From positions 2,170,001 to 2,234,000 of the forward strand of contig NZ_CP017181.1 in NCBI RefSeq assembly GCF_001729765.1: DNA of 64,000 nucleotides, given 5' to 3'. The notes beneath the pieces are model-generated. The model had not been told where the DNA came from, made no database searches, and saw only the letters and a list, made by a program, of their open reading frames with translations. How positions within the stretch are numbered: the stretch's first letter is position 1; every line of letters starts with the position of its first letter. The stretch comes from Enterobacter kobei. Its GTDB lineage: Bacteria > Pseudomonadota > Gammaproteobacteria > Enterobacterales > Enterobacteriaceae. The translations under genes were made by a program, and so were the position numbers. Positions 38,102 through 46,750 of this stretch are shown one piece after another.

Positions 38102-38626
38102 CTATTTCAGCTTCTGCCTCAGATCGATATAGACATCAGTCAGCTTTGCGACATTGGCTTCATCCATGGAGAGTTCTGAGAAGTCAACAAACCAGTTTCC
38201 AGTACTGTGCTTATTGATAACAAATAGCTTTTTACCGTTCAAAAATCGATACTCAACATCGTAGTCTTTATGGGTCCACGAGAGATTATCCGGAATAGTG
38301 AATTTTGCCGGCTGCGCAGGATTTTGCGGATCCCATTTTAAAAAGCCAGTGTACATGGTTATCCAGCTTTCGAGGCTGTCCTTCGTAACATATCCGAAGT
38401 GACTCGACATATCCCCACCGTAGTATATAGCCATTACTGCATATTCGCCTTTATCGTCAAGGCGAAGAATTCCATCAAAACCATCTTTGTACTGCGGTTC
38501 ATTGACCAGCATCACTTCAACACCGGTTTTGTACTGTGTCCAGGTATAATAAAAAGCCGGCTTCCCGGGCGTTGAACAGCCCGCCGTAAGTAACACAAAT
38601 ATAAGCCCTAAAATTCTAATCATCAT
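38102..38626 (-). CDS. DUF2931-like lipoprotein
   Basis: This 174-residue lipoprotein has a signal peptide ending in the lipobox LLTAGC (Cys17). The mature domain begins PAFYYTWTQYKTGVEVM and contains a WVDFSELSMDEANV segment, typical of the DUF2931 lipoproteins often found near type VI secretion effectors. An immunity role would fit that family, but no effector, VgrG or PAAR gene is recognisable here. The ribosome site TAGGGAATA precedes two tandem ATG codons. It may be an orphan left after loss of a larger cluster. Confidence 0.6.
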   Translation of the reverse strand: MMIRILGLIFVLLTAGCSTPGKPAFYYTWTQYKTGVEVMLVNEPQYKDGFDGILRLDDKGEYAVMAIYYGGDMSSHFGYVTKDSLESWITMYTGFLKWDPQNPAQPAKFTIPDNLSWTHKDYDVEYRFLNGKKLFVINKHSTGNWFVDFSELSMDEANVAKLTDVYIDLRQKLK

Positions 38627-38676
38627 TATTCCCTATTTAATAAAAACCATGTCTTTATCACAGTAAAAAAATATAT

Positions 38677-38880
38677 TTAATTTCCTTCGCTGAGGTAAAA
38701 CGAGGGAGAAATGCCGCATGGGTACTTAATAGCGAACAGACCATTAAGCCTGAGTGCATAAAACCGCCGTTTCAGGTCTTCCTGACTTACGTCACAGCTT
38801 TGGAATACTGGAAGGACATTTTTCCAGCTCTGACGGCAGTTCCAGTGCAGCCAGTCCCACGCAATTTGTACAACTGCCAC
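38677..38880 (-). CDS. Small protein of unknown function
   Basis: This 67-codon frame starts with GTG, preceded on the minus strand by AAGGAG with eight bases of spacing, which favours a real start. It is rich in Trp and Cys (IAWDWLHWNCRQSWKNV) with a following basic segment DLKRRFYALRLNGLF. I recognise no family. It may be the N-terminal part or remnant of a larger gene. It lies 50 bp upstream of the DUF2931 gene on the same strand and may be cotranscribed with it. Confidence 0.35.
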   Translation of the reverse strand: MAVVQIAWDWLHWNCRQSWKNVLPVFQSCDVSQEDLKRRFYALRLNGLFAIKYPCGISPSFYLSEGN

Positions 38881-39103
38881 TTAATCACTCCTTATCAGGA
38901 TTGTTTTGATCCCGCTGCATCGACAGCTTCGATTTATCTTGTGATAGTCCGCAAAGCTGTAAATGGGTAGCCAGGTGAAAGCAAAGGCCCTGTTTTCACC
39001 CTGCATACATACACATCTATGTTATATCGGCAAAAAAACGACTTGCATGAGCGGTTGTTTGAGCTAAATGTGACGCTTCACTAATCAGAAGAAAGCCGTC
39101 AGG

Positions 39104-39145
39104 TTCTCGCTCACAGCGGCTTATATCAAATGGATGTATGACAGG
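39104..39145. repeat. TCGCTCA-AGCGG dispersed repeat, copy 1
   Basis: The core TTCTCGCTCACAGCGGC is followed by an ATATCAAATGGATGTATGAC block. The same two blocks appear at 49053-49095 with few differences. Short related cores are at 37928-37951 and 49202-49227. Confidence 0.6.
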
Positions 39146-39188
39146 CTGGCTTAGCCAGATTTAGGGCAACAAGAAGGTGAACACGTCA

Positions 39189-39814
39189 ATGTCGAGTCCC
39201 TGTACGAAAGATTTTGGCACAGTGGTAGAGGGGAGTTCAGGGGCGTTATCGTTTGGACTGGTACCGTGCCTGGTCATGGCTGGGGTCTTCACCAGTCTGT
39301 CACGAAAACAGGCATACCGTACTAGCTTATGTTAGCGGCAGCCCTGGTTGCTACGGTGGGATTCTTCTTGTGCATTTTTAGCATGGCGAGAGTCATTAAC
39401 GACGTCGTGTCAACCAATATGGTGAGACGTTTGCCGCTTTCCATGGGGCGCTATTGTAGTGACGATGCGGGCCTGTGGGTATCTGTACCGCAGGGGGTAG
39501 AACTCTGGGTAAGTGTCTATGACTCAGGCTGGACGGTCTTACACAAAAATGCAGTCAAGTTCCTTGAGACTACACCTGACCCTTCCGTGGCCCTTGAATC
39601 CTTTGCTGACTTAACGAGCCCCACAAGCTGGAGTGGCAGCCTTGCAAACATATGGCAGGCACGAGCTGACGCTTTCGGTGAACTCATCCACCACCCGCGG
39701 GCTGACATTTCAGACGCTGCAAGAGACATCCATGAGCGCTTAATGCTTATGATTGAGCGTCAACGGGATCGGGAACAGCAGGAAGATCGTAAAGGCGAAC
39801 AGCGATTTGAGTGA
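39189..39814 (+). pseudogene. Frameshifted two-helix membrane protein, unknown
   Basis: Two frames overlap by 7 bp. The first, 39189-39335, encodes 48 residues beginning MSSPCTKDFGTVVEG and a hydrophobic segment SFGLVPCLVMAGVF. The second, 39329-39814, starts with another hydrophobic helix LAAALVATVGFFLCIF, then a soluble part ending in a charged helix (LMIERQRDREQQEDRKG). Only the first frame has a plausible ribosome site (AGAAGGTG). Together they read like one protein of about 205 residues broken by a one-base shift; coupled translation of two proteins is the alternative. No family was recognised. Confidence 0.4.
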
Positions 39815-40894
39815 AGACATTTAATCGGTCTCGGCTGAGCGACACGGCGTATCACGCTTCAGAATCATATGTTTAAAAGAATGTGGTGTTTTCCATCAGC
39901 CCTGGTTCGGGTAAACGGCGAGGTAGCCGCAGTTCGCCAGCAGTGCCTCGCCAGATATCCTGATGCAAAGACCCTTTATGACGCTGTCGGTAGCCCGGGA
40001 GCTAGTTTTTTGTCGCTTCCCGACTCGGCTGAAACAGCTTCGCTCGTCTCTGCGGCAGCGTTGATTTGTGCCCGAAATGCTTCCAGCCTCTCCGTCGGAC
40101 ATTTCATATCAAATCGTAAACGGTGTGAAGGATCGCTGAACTTAGATGCTGAAACTTGGGCGTCCCGTTAGGCTCAATATATCAGGGTTGGGCGATGCGC
40201 ATGTCTACCGACAAAATCTGCGGTACAAGCTGTTTGATTGTTGGCAAGGGAAGGGCAAAGCTTGTGCAGGGGATATGTCATTGATGTTTGCGCTTGAGAA
40301 CTGTCGTCCGCTTGGTACCAGAAACCGACGTTTATTTAGCACTTTGCTGAATTTTTCCATCCTCTCTGTATCTCGTACCATACAGAATCGTTATGGCGTT
40401 ATATAGTCAGTTTATCAACATCTGAAGCTCTGGTATTTCGAATGGGTTGAAGGTCCATTATCAGTTAGGCGTTGGGCTTTTAAGTAGAAAGGTTGGTGAT
40501 GATGAGCGTAAGCGAGTTCTGCCAAATGTCGATTGAAGGGATCATCAGTACGATGGCGTTTATTGCCGAACAGATGCAACAGCGCATGTAGCAAAAGGGC
40601 ATGATAATAGCGCAGAATGTAGTGATGCTGAAAAAATAGTACTTCTCACGTTTCCCCTGTGGAGTATGACACCCCCCAAAATCTCACTGCAAAACGCATA
40701 GCATAAAAAATCCGCCCTGCAATGAGAACGTAATAAGCACCTACTAATTTCAGTAGTCACAAAAGTTGAAATAATATGTGGATTAGAATAAGAATAAGTT
40801 TACTCTGTAGTCATTGTTTCGAGCAGCGTGGTGAAGTTTATCTGCTTGGGATTTTTAATTAACTCTGGTTTGAGATTTCTCTTCTCACAAGGAT
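39815..40894. other. 1.08-kb segment without a convincing gene
   Basis: Short frames at 39869-40171 and 40146-40406 have no good ribosome site or recognisable domain. A 30-codon frame at 40499-40591, preceded by AAAGGTTGGTG, is the only one with a possible start signal. The last 200 bp are AT-rich and probably hold the promoter of the gene at 40895. The segment looks like decayed coding DNA. Confidence 0.4.
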
Positions 40895-42334
40895 ATGATT
40901 GTGGCAAAGCCTAAAACTCCTTCTAAACTGATTAAAGGTAATATATTTGAATATTACGTACCTAAAATACGCGGGGCAAAACCAAGGCCTAAGCAGATTA
41001 TTAACAAAAAAGATCCAACTAAAAAGATTTATGATAAAAGCAAACCAGCTAGTTTTTTAAAAAATTCTTTTACGAAGACGACAAGAATCCCATTCGGAAG
41101 TGGCGCAAAAAAAAATCTTTCAGCGCATTACCCGGCACTACCCCTACCACAAATTGTACATGCCGCGCTTGAGTGTGGGTATGGTCGTACAGGAATGTGG
41201 TCATCTCATCTTCTTCTAAATCATAACGAGTCACTTGAACTGGCGTCTTACTTACTTAAAAGATTACTAATGGTGGCTTCATGTATCAAAGTAGGTAAAA
41301 ACGATGCTTATTTCACGCAGGAGTTTTATTCAAAAATAGAACCTTCAGAAAAAGTTGCAATCTCATTTATAGCAGGTGGTATAGGTAGTTTCATTGCTGC
41401 ATACCATTGGCTTGCTGCTGCGGGTGAAAAAATCAATGTTATGTTGCATACCAGTATTTATACTAAAGGGTTGCATCCCTCTATATTAGCAAACCCTTTC
41501 ACTACTAAAAAATCACCCGACTATCTTATTGAGTCTGATACCGGAGAATGGCATATATTTGAAAGTAAAGGTGGCACGGATGCTGGGCGTAATAAAAGGA
41601 TTCAGGAAGGTTTACTGCAGCTTGGTGCTATAACACATCTGGCATGGGCTTCACCTACTTTGACTTTAAAACAGGTGCAAACCAATGTATGTACGCACAC
41701 GTCCATTGATGCTGGCCGTCCTTTGAAGGTGCTTGCCTATGATCCCCCGGGTGAGTATACCGAAGAAGGGAAAAACATCATTCTTGATGAAGCCGTTTGC
41801 AAGCTGCTGAAAATCGTTGAAAGTTTAGATCAATTCCATGTGCTCGGGACAGAGATGAGAACAGAAGATGACTGGGAATGGAAAACTGTGCCGCAGATAA
41901 AAAACTTAATAGTGGCTCTGCCATCTCAATATTTCGATCTTGAAGAGGAGCTTAGAACACGGCTTGGATTATATTTTATCGCTACTGAAATTATTGATAA
42001 ATATAAGAGGGGAGCACAGTGGTCGGTAGAGTTCATCATAAAAAATATCGGTAAGAAAATTTCATCCTACGAATTTAAATATAAAGGTAACGCTATAGTG
42101 GAGAAATTTTTGAACTTTATTTCAGAACTTAATGAAGTTGATGAATCCACCTCCTTTATTTTACGTTGTCGTCAGCATCTGAAACTTGATGAAATACTTA
42201 ATGAATTCAATTCTTTATTTGAGAAAGTTATCATTAAATCGGCTTTACCGAAATCGCACCGAAATGGAATTAAAGGATCTGATGCTTTGACCTCAAGCGG
42301 AATGTTAATCAGAGAAGTTAATAAAGTAGATTAA
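40895..42334 (+). CDS. PD-(D/E)XK nuclease-like protein, unknown
   Basis: This 479-residue AT-rich gene has a central PD-(D/E)XK-like motif: Pro208-Asp209 (KKSPDYLIES), then Glu223-Ser-Lys225 (WHIFESKGG), separated by 13 residues and placed on predicted strands. A helix with RIQEGLLQLGAI follows, as in many restriction-like nucleases. The N-terminal 70 residues are very basic (PKPRPKQIINKKDPTKKIYDK-type composition). The C-terminal 150 residues are helical and charged. There is no signal peptide. An alternative start is the GTG at 40901, which has AAGG at a better distance. The target and partner are unknown. It stands alone, with an IS remnant after it. Confidence 0.6.
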   Translation: MIVAKPKTPSKLIKGNIFEYYVPKIRGAKPRPKQIINKKDPTKKIYDKSKPASFLKNSFTKTTRIPFGSGAKKNLSAHYPALPLPQIVHAALECGYGRTGMWSSHLLLNHNESLELASYLLKRLLMVASCIKVGKNDAYFTQEFYSKIEPSEKVAISFIAGGIGSFIAAYHWLAAAGEKINVMLHTSIYTKGLHPSILANPFTTKKSPDYLIESDTGEWHIFESKGGTDAGRNKRIQEGLLQLGAITHLAWASPTLTLKQVQTNVCTHTSIDAGRPLKVLAYDPPGEYTEEGKNIILDEAVCKLLKIVESLDQFHVLGTEMRTEDDWEWKTVPQIKNLIVALPSQYFDLEEELRTRLGLYFIATEIIDKYKRGAQWSVEFIIKNIGKKISSYEFKYKGNAIVEKFLNFISELNEVDESTSFILRCRQHLKLDEILNEFNSLFEKVIIKSALPKSHRNGIKGSDALTSSGMLIREVNKVD

Positions 42335-42416
42335 TATATTCAGATATAAACGAGGATGGGTATCAATTCCTATGACTAAGCTTCTTTCCTGCTAAAAGAG
42401 CATCAGTATGCTCCAC

Positions 42417-42440
42417 GAAGCCGAAGCCGAAGCCGAAGCC
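42417..42440 (+). repeat. Hexamer tandem repeat (GAAGCC)x4
   Basis: Four perfect copies of GAAGCC lie at the upstream edge of the IS3-family remnant. This is too short to suggest a function. Confidence 0.7.
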
Positions 42441-42479
42441 GTGAACGCTTCCGCAAGCATACATTTTTATACTTCCCGC

Positions 42480-42830
42480 TCTATATCGGCTGCAAGAAAT
42501 CTGGGGCACGGAGGCCATTGAGATGAAGTGACTTAAGTCGACAGAAGCGGAAACGCCCGACTCATAAAGATGCTTGCCAAAGCCATGCTGGATAAGTGAG
42601 CGCTTCAGTTAGTACTTGGGCGAAACTACGTTGACAGGCCAGAAGCAAGAAGCCGAGATGATGAAGTGTGATGCGGCCGATCTTTCGCGACGTCGCTGCA
42701 GTAGGGTTACGAGTTTGTCCCTACCGGACTGACTCTACGCATTCAAGAGCTGGTAATTGAACACAGACGCCTCGGTTATCGGCGCATTTGGGAGCGACCG
42801 CGTCGGCGACCTTCGTGCAATCACATGAGG
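42480..42830 (+). mobile_element. Decayed IS3-family insertion sequence remnant
   Basis: Translated fragments match the OrfA end and OrfB start of IS407/IS2-like transposases. They are LQEIWGTEAIEMK, then MLAKAMLDK, then ALQLVLGRNYVDRPEAR, and finally LRIQELVIEHRRLGYRRIW at about 42727-42795. Stops and frame changes interrupt them, no terminal repeats were found and the catalytic DDE core is missing. It is a dead fragment that shows past mobile-element activity in the island. Confidence 0.6.
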
Positions 42831-43013
42831 TATATCTCATTCTTGATTCTGGCGGGCCAAATGAGCCTTGCCGCAAAAAACTGAGAACGGCTGACACAGT
42901 TTGACAGCGGGTTGTGATTAACTCATTAGCTGACCGTCATACGTATAAAATATTACTCAATTCTCAGCGAAAACTGCCGTTAATAATCATATGGATTGAA
43001 AGGAACAGAAACA

Positions 43014-43517
43014 ATGAAGCAACTATGGGAAAAACTGGAAGTCATTCTGCAAGACCGCGACCCTGAGGTATTAATAGATCTTGCACCTCCGGCCACAGAT
43101 GAAGAAATCGTCGCGTTAGAGCAGGCCCTGAGTGTAATCTTGCCAGCCGATTTTGTAGCCTTCATGAAAATTCACAATGGTCAGCGTGGTATGAGCCATG
43201 GATTATTTGATGATTGCGAATTCTTATCCACTTCACGCATTTTGCAGGAGTGGCGTGTCTGGAAAGATTTACTTGATGGTGGCGATTTTGATGGAGCTGA
43301 GTCGTGTCCGCAAAGTGGTATTCGTTCGGAATGGTGGAATCCCTCCTGGATCCCGTTTACTTACAATGGAGCGGGCGATCATCTTTGTCTTGACCTTGCC
43401 CCGACTGACGCTGGGATTCGCGGGCAGATTATCACGCTCTGGCATGATGATGGGGAGCGTAGAAAACAAGCGGACAGTTTCAGTGATTGGCTCAGACAGT
43501 ATGTAGAGCAAATGTAG
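43014..43517 (+). CDS. SMI1/KNR4 (SUKH) family protein
   Basis: This 167-residue protein has the SUKH-superfamily signature: a helix ATDEEIVALEQALSVILP, then ADFVAFMKIHNGQ, giving the conserved LP-x-D-F...HNG pattern at residues 43-56. Aromatic strands follow (WIPFTYNGAGDHLCLDLAP) and a final helix. SUKH proteins are often immunity proteins against nuclease toxins, although many stand-alone ones have unknown roles. I chose the ATG at 43014, with AAAGGAAC before it, over an in-frame TTG. It ends 37 bp before the HNH-like membrane gene with no terminator between. Confidence 0.8.
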   Translation: MKQLWEKLEVILQDRDPEVLIDLAPPATDEEIVALEQALSVILPADFVAFMKIHNGQRGMSHGLFDDCEFLSTSRILQEWRVWKDLLDGGDFDGAESCPQSGIRSEWWNPSWIPFTYNGAGDHLCLDLAPTDAGIRGQIITLWHDDGERRKQADSFSDWLRQYVEQM

Positions 43518-43554
43518 GCTTTTTTGCAATTGATTCGATTAGCCAGGAGGGTAA

Positions 43555-45093
43555 ATGGATTTAACATATGAAGACTTAAAACAACAGCGCCTGCAAAAAC
43601 TCTTCCACGATTGCCAGCAGCAAGTGTTGTCACAAATTATTGGGCCTTTTGGGCTTTCAACGGCCATGTTTGAGGATCGCAATGGCGGCAATGTAACGAC
43701 GATGCATAATTTCGAGCGTGAAGAGTCGGATTTCATCGCTGATAAAGACATGTCCAGTCATGCGAAATCGCGTGAGGATTACCAGCGCAAAGAATATGAA
43801 AGTAAAGATTTTACAAAAAAAAGCGTGAAACTCCGGGCCGGTGGTATTGATGGTTATACGGGAAAAACGACCAACGCGGCGGATATGGATCTCGACCATG
43901 TCACTTCACTAAATACATTGTCCAAAAATAAGAAAGTGCATCTTGCTCTTGAAACCGGGAAAGGCGTTGAAAAAGTCGTCAAAATGGCCAACTCCGACGA
44001 AAACCTGGTAACCACACATAAGTCGATTAACCGTTCAAAAGGCGCTGCTGAACTCGATACTTTTGCAGAAAAAAATGGTGAAAGATTTGAGCTGGACCCA
44101 GAACGAGTAGCAGCAGCGAAGAAACAATCTAAGGACCATATTTCGACAACGCTTAACTCGGCGCTAATGAAAAAACAAAGCGCAGAGTTGTTGCAGACAG
44201 GCGGCCAACAAGCGTTGCAGATGGGGCTCAGACAAGCTCTTGGGCTATTGCTCACTGAACTGGTAAATGGCTTGTTTAACGAGTTCAAAGTGCTTATTCA
44301 ACATGGTGTTGAAGTGGGAAAAACATTGTTTGAGGAGGTCCGACAGCGCTTAATGCGCGTAGTTGCTTCCGTGACCAAAAAAATTCCCGATGCGCTGGGA
44401 CAAATGTTCCAGGGTGGAGTGAGTGGATTCATGAGTAATTTACTCACCTTCTTGCTTAATAATTTTCTCTCTACCGCAAAGCGTTTCGTGACCATGATTC
44501 GGGAAGGGCTGTTGGGACTTTTCCGGGCATTTAAAATGATTTTCTTCCCACCGGCACATATGACGGCACAGCAAGCGTTACAGGAAGGACTGAAAATGCT
44601 CACTGCTGTCATCGTGACTTCGGTCGGTATGTTGTTGAACGAAAGCATCGCGACGTTTATGGCGACTGTACCGTTTCTGAAACCTTTTGCAGATATGTTA
44701 ACCCCAGTTCTCATAGGCATTGCCACCGGATTGCTTTCTGCCTTTCTCTCGTATCAGATTGATACGTTTTTTGATCGCTCCCGTTTTACGTTAAGCGAAA
44801 AATTCATGGATGAGATGCTCGCAGACGGTATACGTCGTGAAGCGTTTGCCAGTGAGCTGGTGACACTTTCAGAACGTTCGCTGGGTAATATTGAAAATTA
44901 CGCGACTGCTATAACCCAGTATCAAGCTATTGGGGAAAACCTGGCTACTGCAACGATTTCGACTAAAGCAACACTGGCATGTCTTGAGAGAACTACTGCC
45001 GAGACAGCTGTGCAAGTGGCGCGGAGTACTGCTGCAATTGTGTTTATTAATGAAAGCCAGGCCGAAATTGATGACTTTCTAAAAAATATTTGA
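43555..45093 (+). CDS. Membrane protein with HNH nuclease-like motif, unknown
   Basis: This 512-residue protein begins after a perfect AGGAGG ribosome site. The first 170 residues are charged and hold an HNH-like arrangement: Asp114-His115 (MDLDHV), Asn150 in ENL and then H155 and N159 in THKSINRSKG, a usual beta-beta-alpha-metal layout. Residues 215-420 are hydrophobic and amphipathic helices, with the clearest membrane segments at about 348-362 and 382-400. The C-terminal 100 residues are a soluble helix. There is no signal peptide. It is followed 10 bp later by a coiled-coil gene. I know no characterised family with this layout. Confidence 0.7.
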   Translation: MDLTYEDLKQQRLQKLFHDCQQQVLSQIIGPFGLSTAMFEDRNGGNVTTMHNFEREESDFIADKDMSSHAKSREDYQRKEYESKDFTKKSVKLRAGGIDGYTGKTTNAADMDLDHVTSLNTLSKNKKVHLALETGKGVEKVVKMANSDENLVTTHKSINRSKGAAELDTFAEKNGERFELDPERVAAAKKQSKDHISTTLNSALMKKQSAELLQTGGQQALQMGLRQALGLLLTELVNGLFNEFKVLIQHGVEVGKTLFEEVRQRLMRVVASVTKKIPDALGQMFQGGVSGFMSNLLTFLLNNFLSTAKRFVTMIREGLLGLFRAFKMIFFPPAHMTAQQALQEGLKMLTAVIVTSVGMLLNESIATFMATVPFLKPFADMLTPVLIGIATGLLSAFLSYQIDTFFDRSRFTLSEKFMDEMLADGIRREAFASELVTLSERSLGNIENYATAITQYQAIGENLATATISTKATLACLERTTAETAVQVARSTAAIVFINESQAEIDDFLKNI

Positions 45094-45103
45094 GAACAGT
45101 AAG

Positions 45104-46138
45104 ATGAGTTTGTTAAACAAGCAGGAACTTCAGGTTATCCAGGCGTTTTCGTCCGCAGATTTACCGGAACGTGTCTTTCGCGACAGCAACATTAAAGAAT
45201 TGATTAGCAGTATGACGGAGGAGCAGCAAACGGTTCAGAAGAGCGCGAAGGATCTTGACCGCCTGCGCAGGGAACAGAGGGACGGAAACTTTATAACTAA
45301 CTGGTGGAATGATCGCGACGATTTGTTACAGGATGCGCAGATTGATCTCAATAAAGCCATTGGTCGCCTGACGCAAAAATCTTCTCAGTTATTGATTGTC
45401 AATACGGCGCTATCCAAGCTACTGAACGAGCAACAACAGATTTTATTGAATCAGCAAAACATTCTGGAAGGCCAAACACGCTCCCTTGCTGAACAAAATG
45501 AACAAATCCTGAAACAACAGGTGCTACTGGAAGAACAGCAAAAAGAGATTAATAAGGCCAACCAGGGATTAATGGATGCAAAAGGGGTAACGCAAGATCA
45601 GGCTAAGCAGCTAATTGGCTGCGTAAAAAGGGTGACAGAGGCGGAAAACAAAATTGGCGAGGCAAACGCCACCTTGCTGGCAGAACTTGAACAGCGTATT
45701 GCTAACTTTTCTTCTGATCTTGCGCAAAAATTGCAAAGTGGCCTTGATGACCAGGTAGGACGGCATAGCATGCTCGAACAGACAATGGTGGACAATCAGG
45801 CTGTTCAAAAGAGTTTCGTTGAGAAGATGCAGCAATCCTTGTTGCAGGAACAGCAGTTGTCTCATCAGCAACTGCTCGGCGAGCTTGAGCGAAACCGGAT
45901 GGATTTAGTTAATTCGGTTAAATCAACCGTAAACCAGTGTGATGCGCTCCAGCATGAAATATCCGTTGTTGTGGCGCAACAAGCTGATAGGCAAACAGGC
46001 ATTGATCATGCTATTGCTGAGTTACAGGTGAATTTTCTCAAATCCCGATTTCGTCATCGCTTTGTACTGACGGTGATGGGTTGCATTGTTGGGCTTTCTG
46101 TCGGTTGGCAAATTGCGCAGCACTTTATGATCTTCTGA
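45104..46138 (+). CDS. Tail-anchored coiled-coil protein, unknown
   Basis: This 344-residue protein is almost wholly helical. Residues about 105-155 form a Gln/Glu-rich coiled coil (LNEQQQILLNQQNILEGQ), and heptad-like sequence continues to about 310. One C-terminal membrane helix (LTVMGCIVGLSVGWQIA, about residues 323-339) leaves only a few residues after it. It lies 10 bp after the HNH-like gene and has similar base composition, so both are surely one transcript. A partner, scaffold or sensor role is inferred from shape alone. Confidence 0.7.
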   Translation: MSLLNKQELQVIQAFSSADLPERVFRDSNIKELISSMTEEQQTVQKSAKDLDRLRREQRDGNFITNWWNDRDDLLQDAQIDLNKAIGRLTQKSSQLLIVNTALSKLLNEQQQILLNQQNILEGQTRSLAEQNEQILKQQVLLEEQQKEINKANQGLMDAKGVTQDQAKQLIGCVKRVTEAENKIGEANATLLAELEQRIANFSSDLAQKLQSGLDDQVGRHSMLEQTMVDNQAVQKSFVEKMQQSLLQEQQLSHQQLLGELERNRMDLVNSVKSTVNQCDALQHEISVVVAQQADRQTGIDHAIAELQVNFLKSRFRHRFVLTVMGCIVGLSVGWQIAQHFMIF

Positions 46139-46750
46139 TTGTGTTAAACCGCATCTGCATAATGGATGCGGTTTGGACTGACCGCACACAGAAAACAATT
46201 CCTGTCCTCACGACGAAGCATTTTCGATGTCCTCCGGACTGATTTCCCAGAGACGCTCGGTGCATATAACTTGTACAAGGTTCTGTCAGCTGCGATGCAG
46301 CCGTGATTTCGCTGGCTTAAAGCCACGTTCCGAAACGCCTTTGACTATGCCATACGCCACAATCGGCCGCCGGGAGCAACACATTTATGGCGAACGGATG
46401 CTTATTGGATCATTATCTGCTTCGTTAGCTCCTTCTGAAGTTGGCGGAACCCAGCCTGAGCTTCTGATTGCCTATGTTAGTTAAGGAGTCTGGCCCGTAT
46501 TTCTTTATTCGGCGTAAGGGGGATATGGGATCGTGTTGCAATGCTGGATACGGAATGACAGCGTTCAACAACCGGTATGACTACTTCGATTTTAAACGCA
46601 TAGGGTTAATACTGAGCACTCATAGGCATCTTTCTTAAAGCCAACTTAACGACTCCGGAGTCGTCTCTCATACCTGTGACGATTCAAATATTCTGTTGCA
46701 GTTCACTTTCTGATAGGATTAATCTGAATATTTTCCACTGGGACAGGGAT
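46139..46750. other. 612-bp segment with hairpin and no convincing gene
   Basis: AAACCGCATC (46146-46155) and GATGCGGTTT (46165-46174) form a perfect 10-bp stem 7 bp after the coiled-coil gene. It may end that operon although no T-run follows. Frames at 46144-46326 (minus) and 46227-46484 (plus) have no start signals or known domains. The last 80 bp lead into the lipoprotein gene. Confidence 0.5.

Noticed and set aside
39869..40406. Two short plus-strand frames (100 and 86 codons)
   Set aside because: No ribosome site, no known domain and they overlap each other in different frames.
40499..40591. 30-codon frame (begins MMSVSEF) with a possible ribosome site
   Set aside because: Too short and without any conserved feature to call; noted only as part of a gene-free segment.
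46144..46484. Short frames on both strands after the coiled-coil gene
   Set aside because: No start signals and no recognisable domains; probably decayed DNA.
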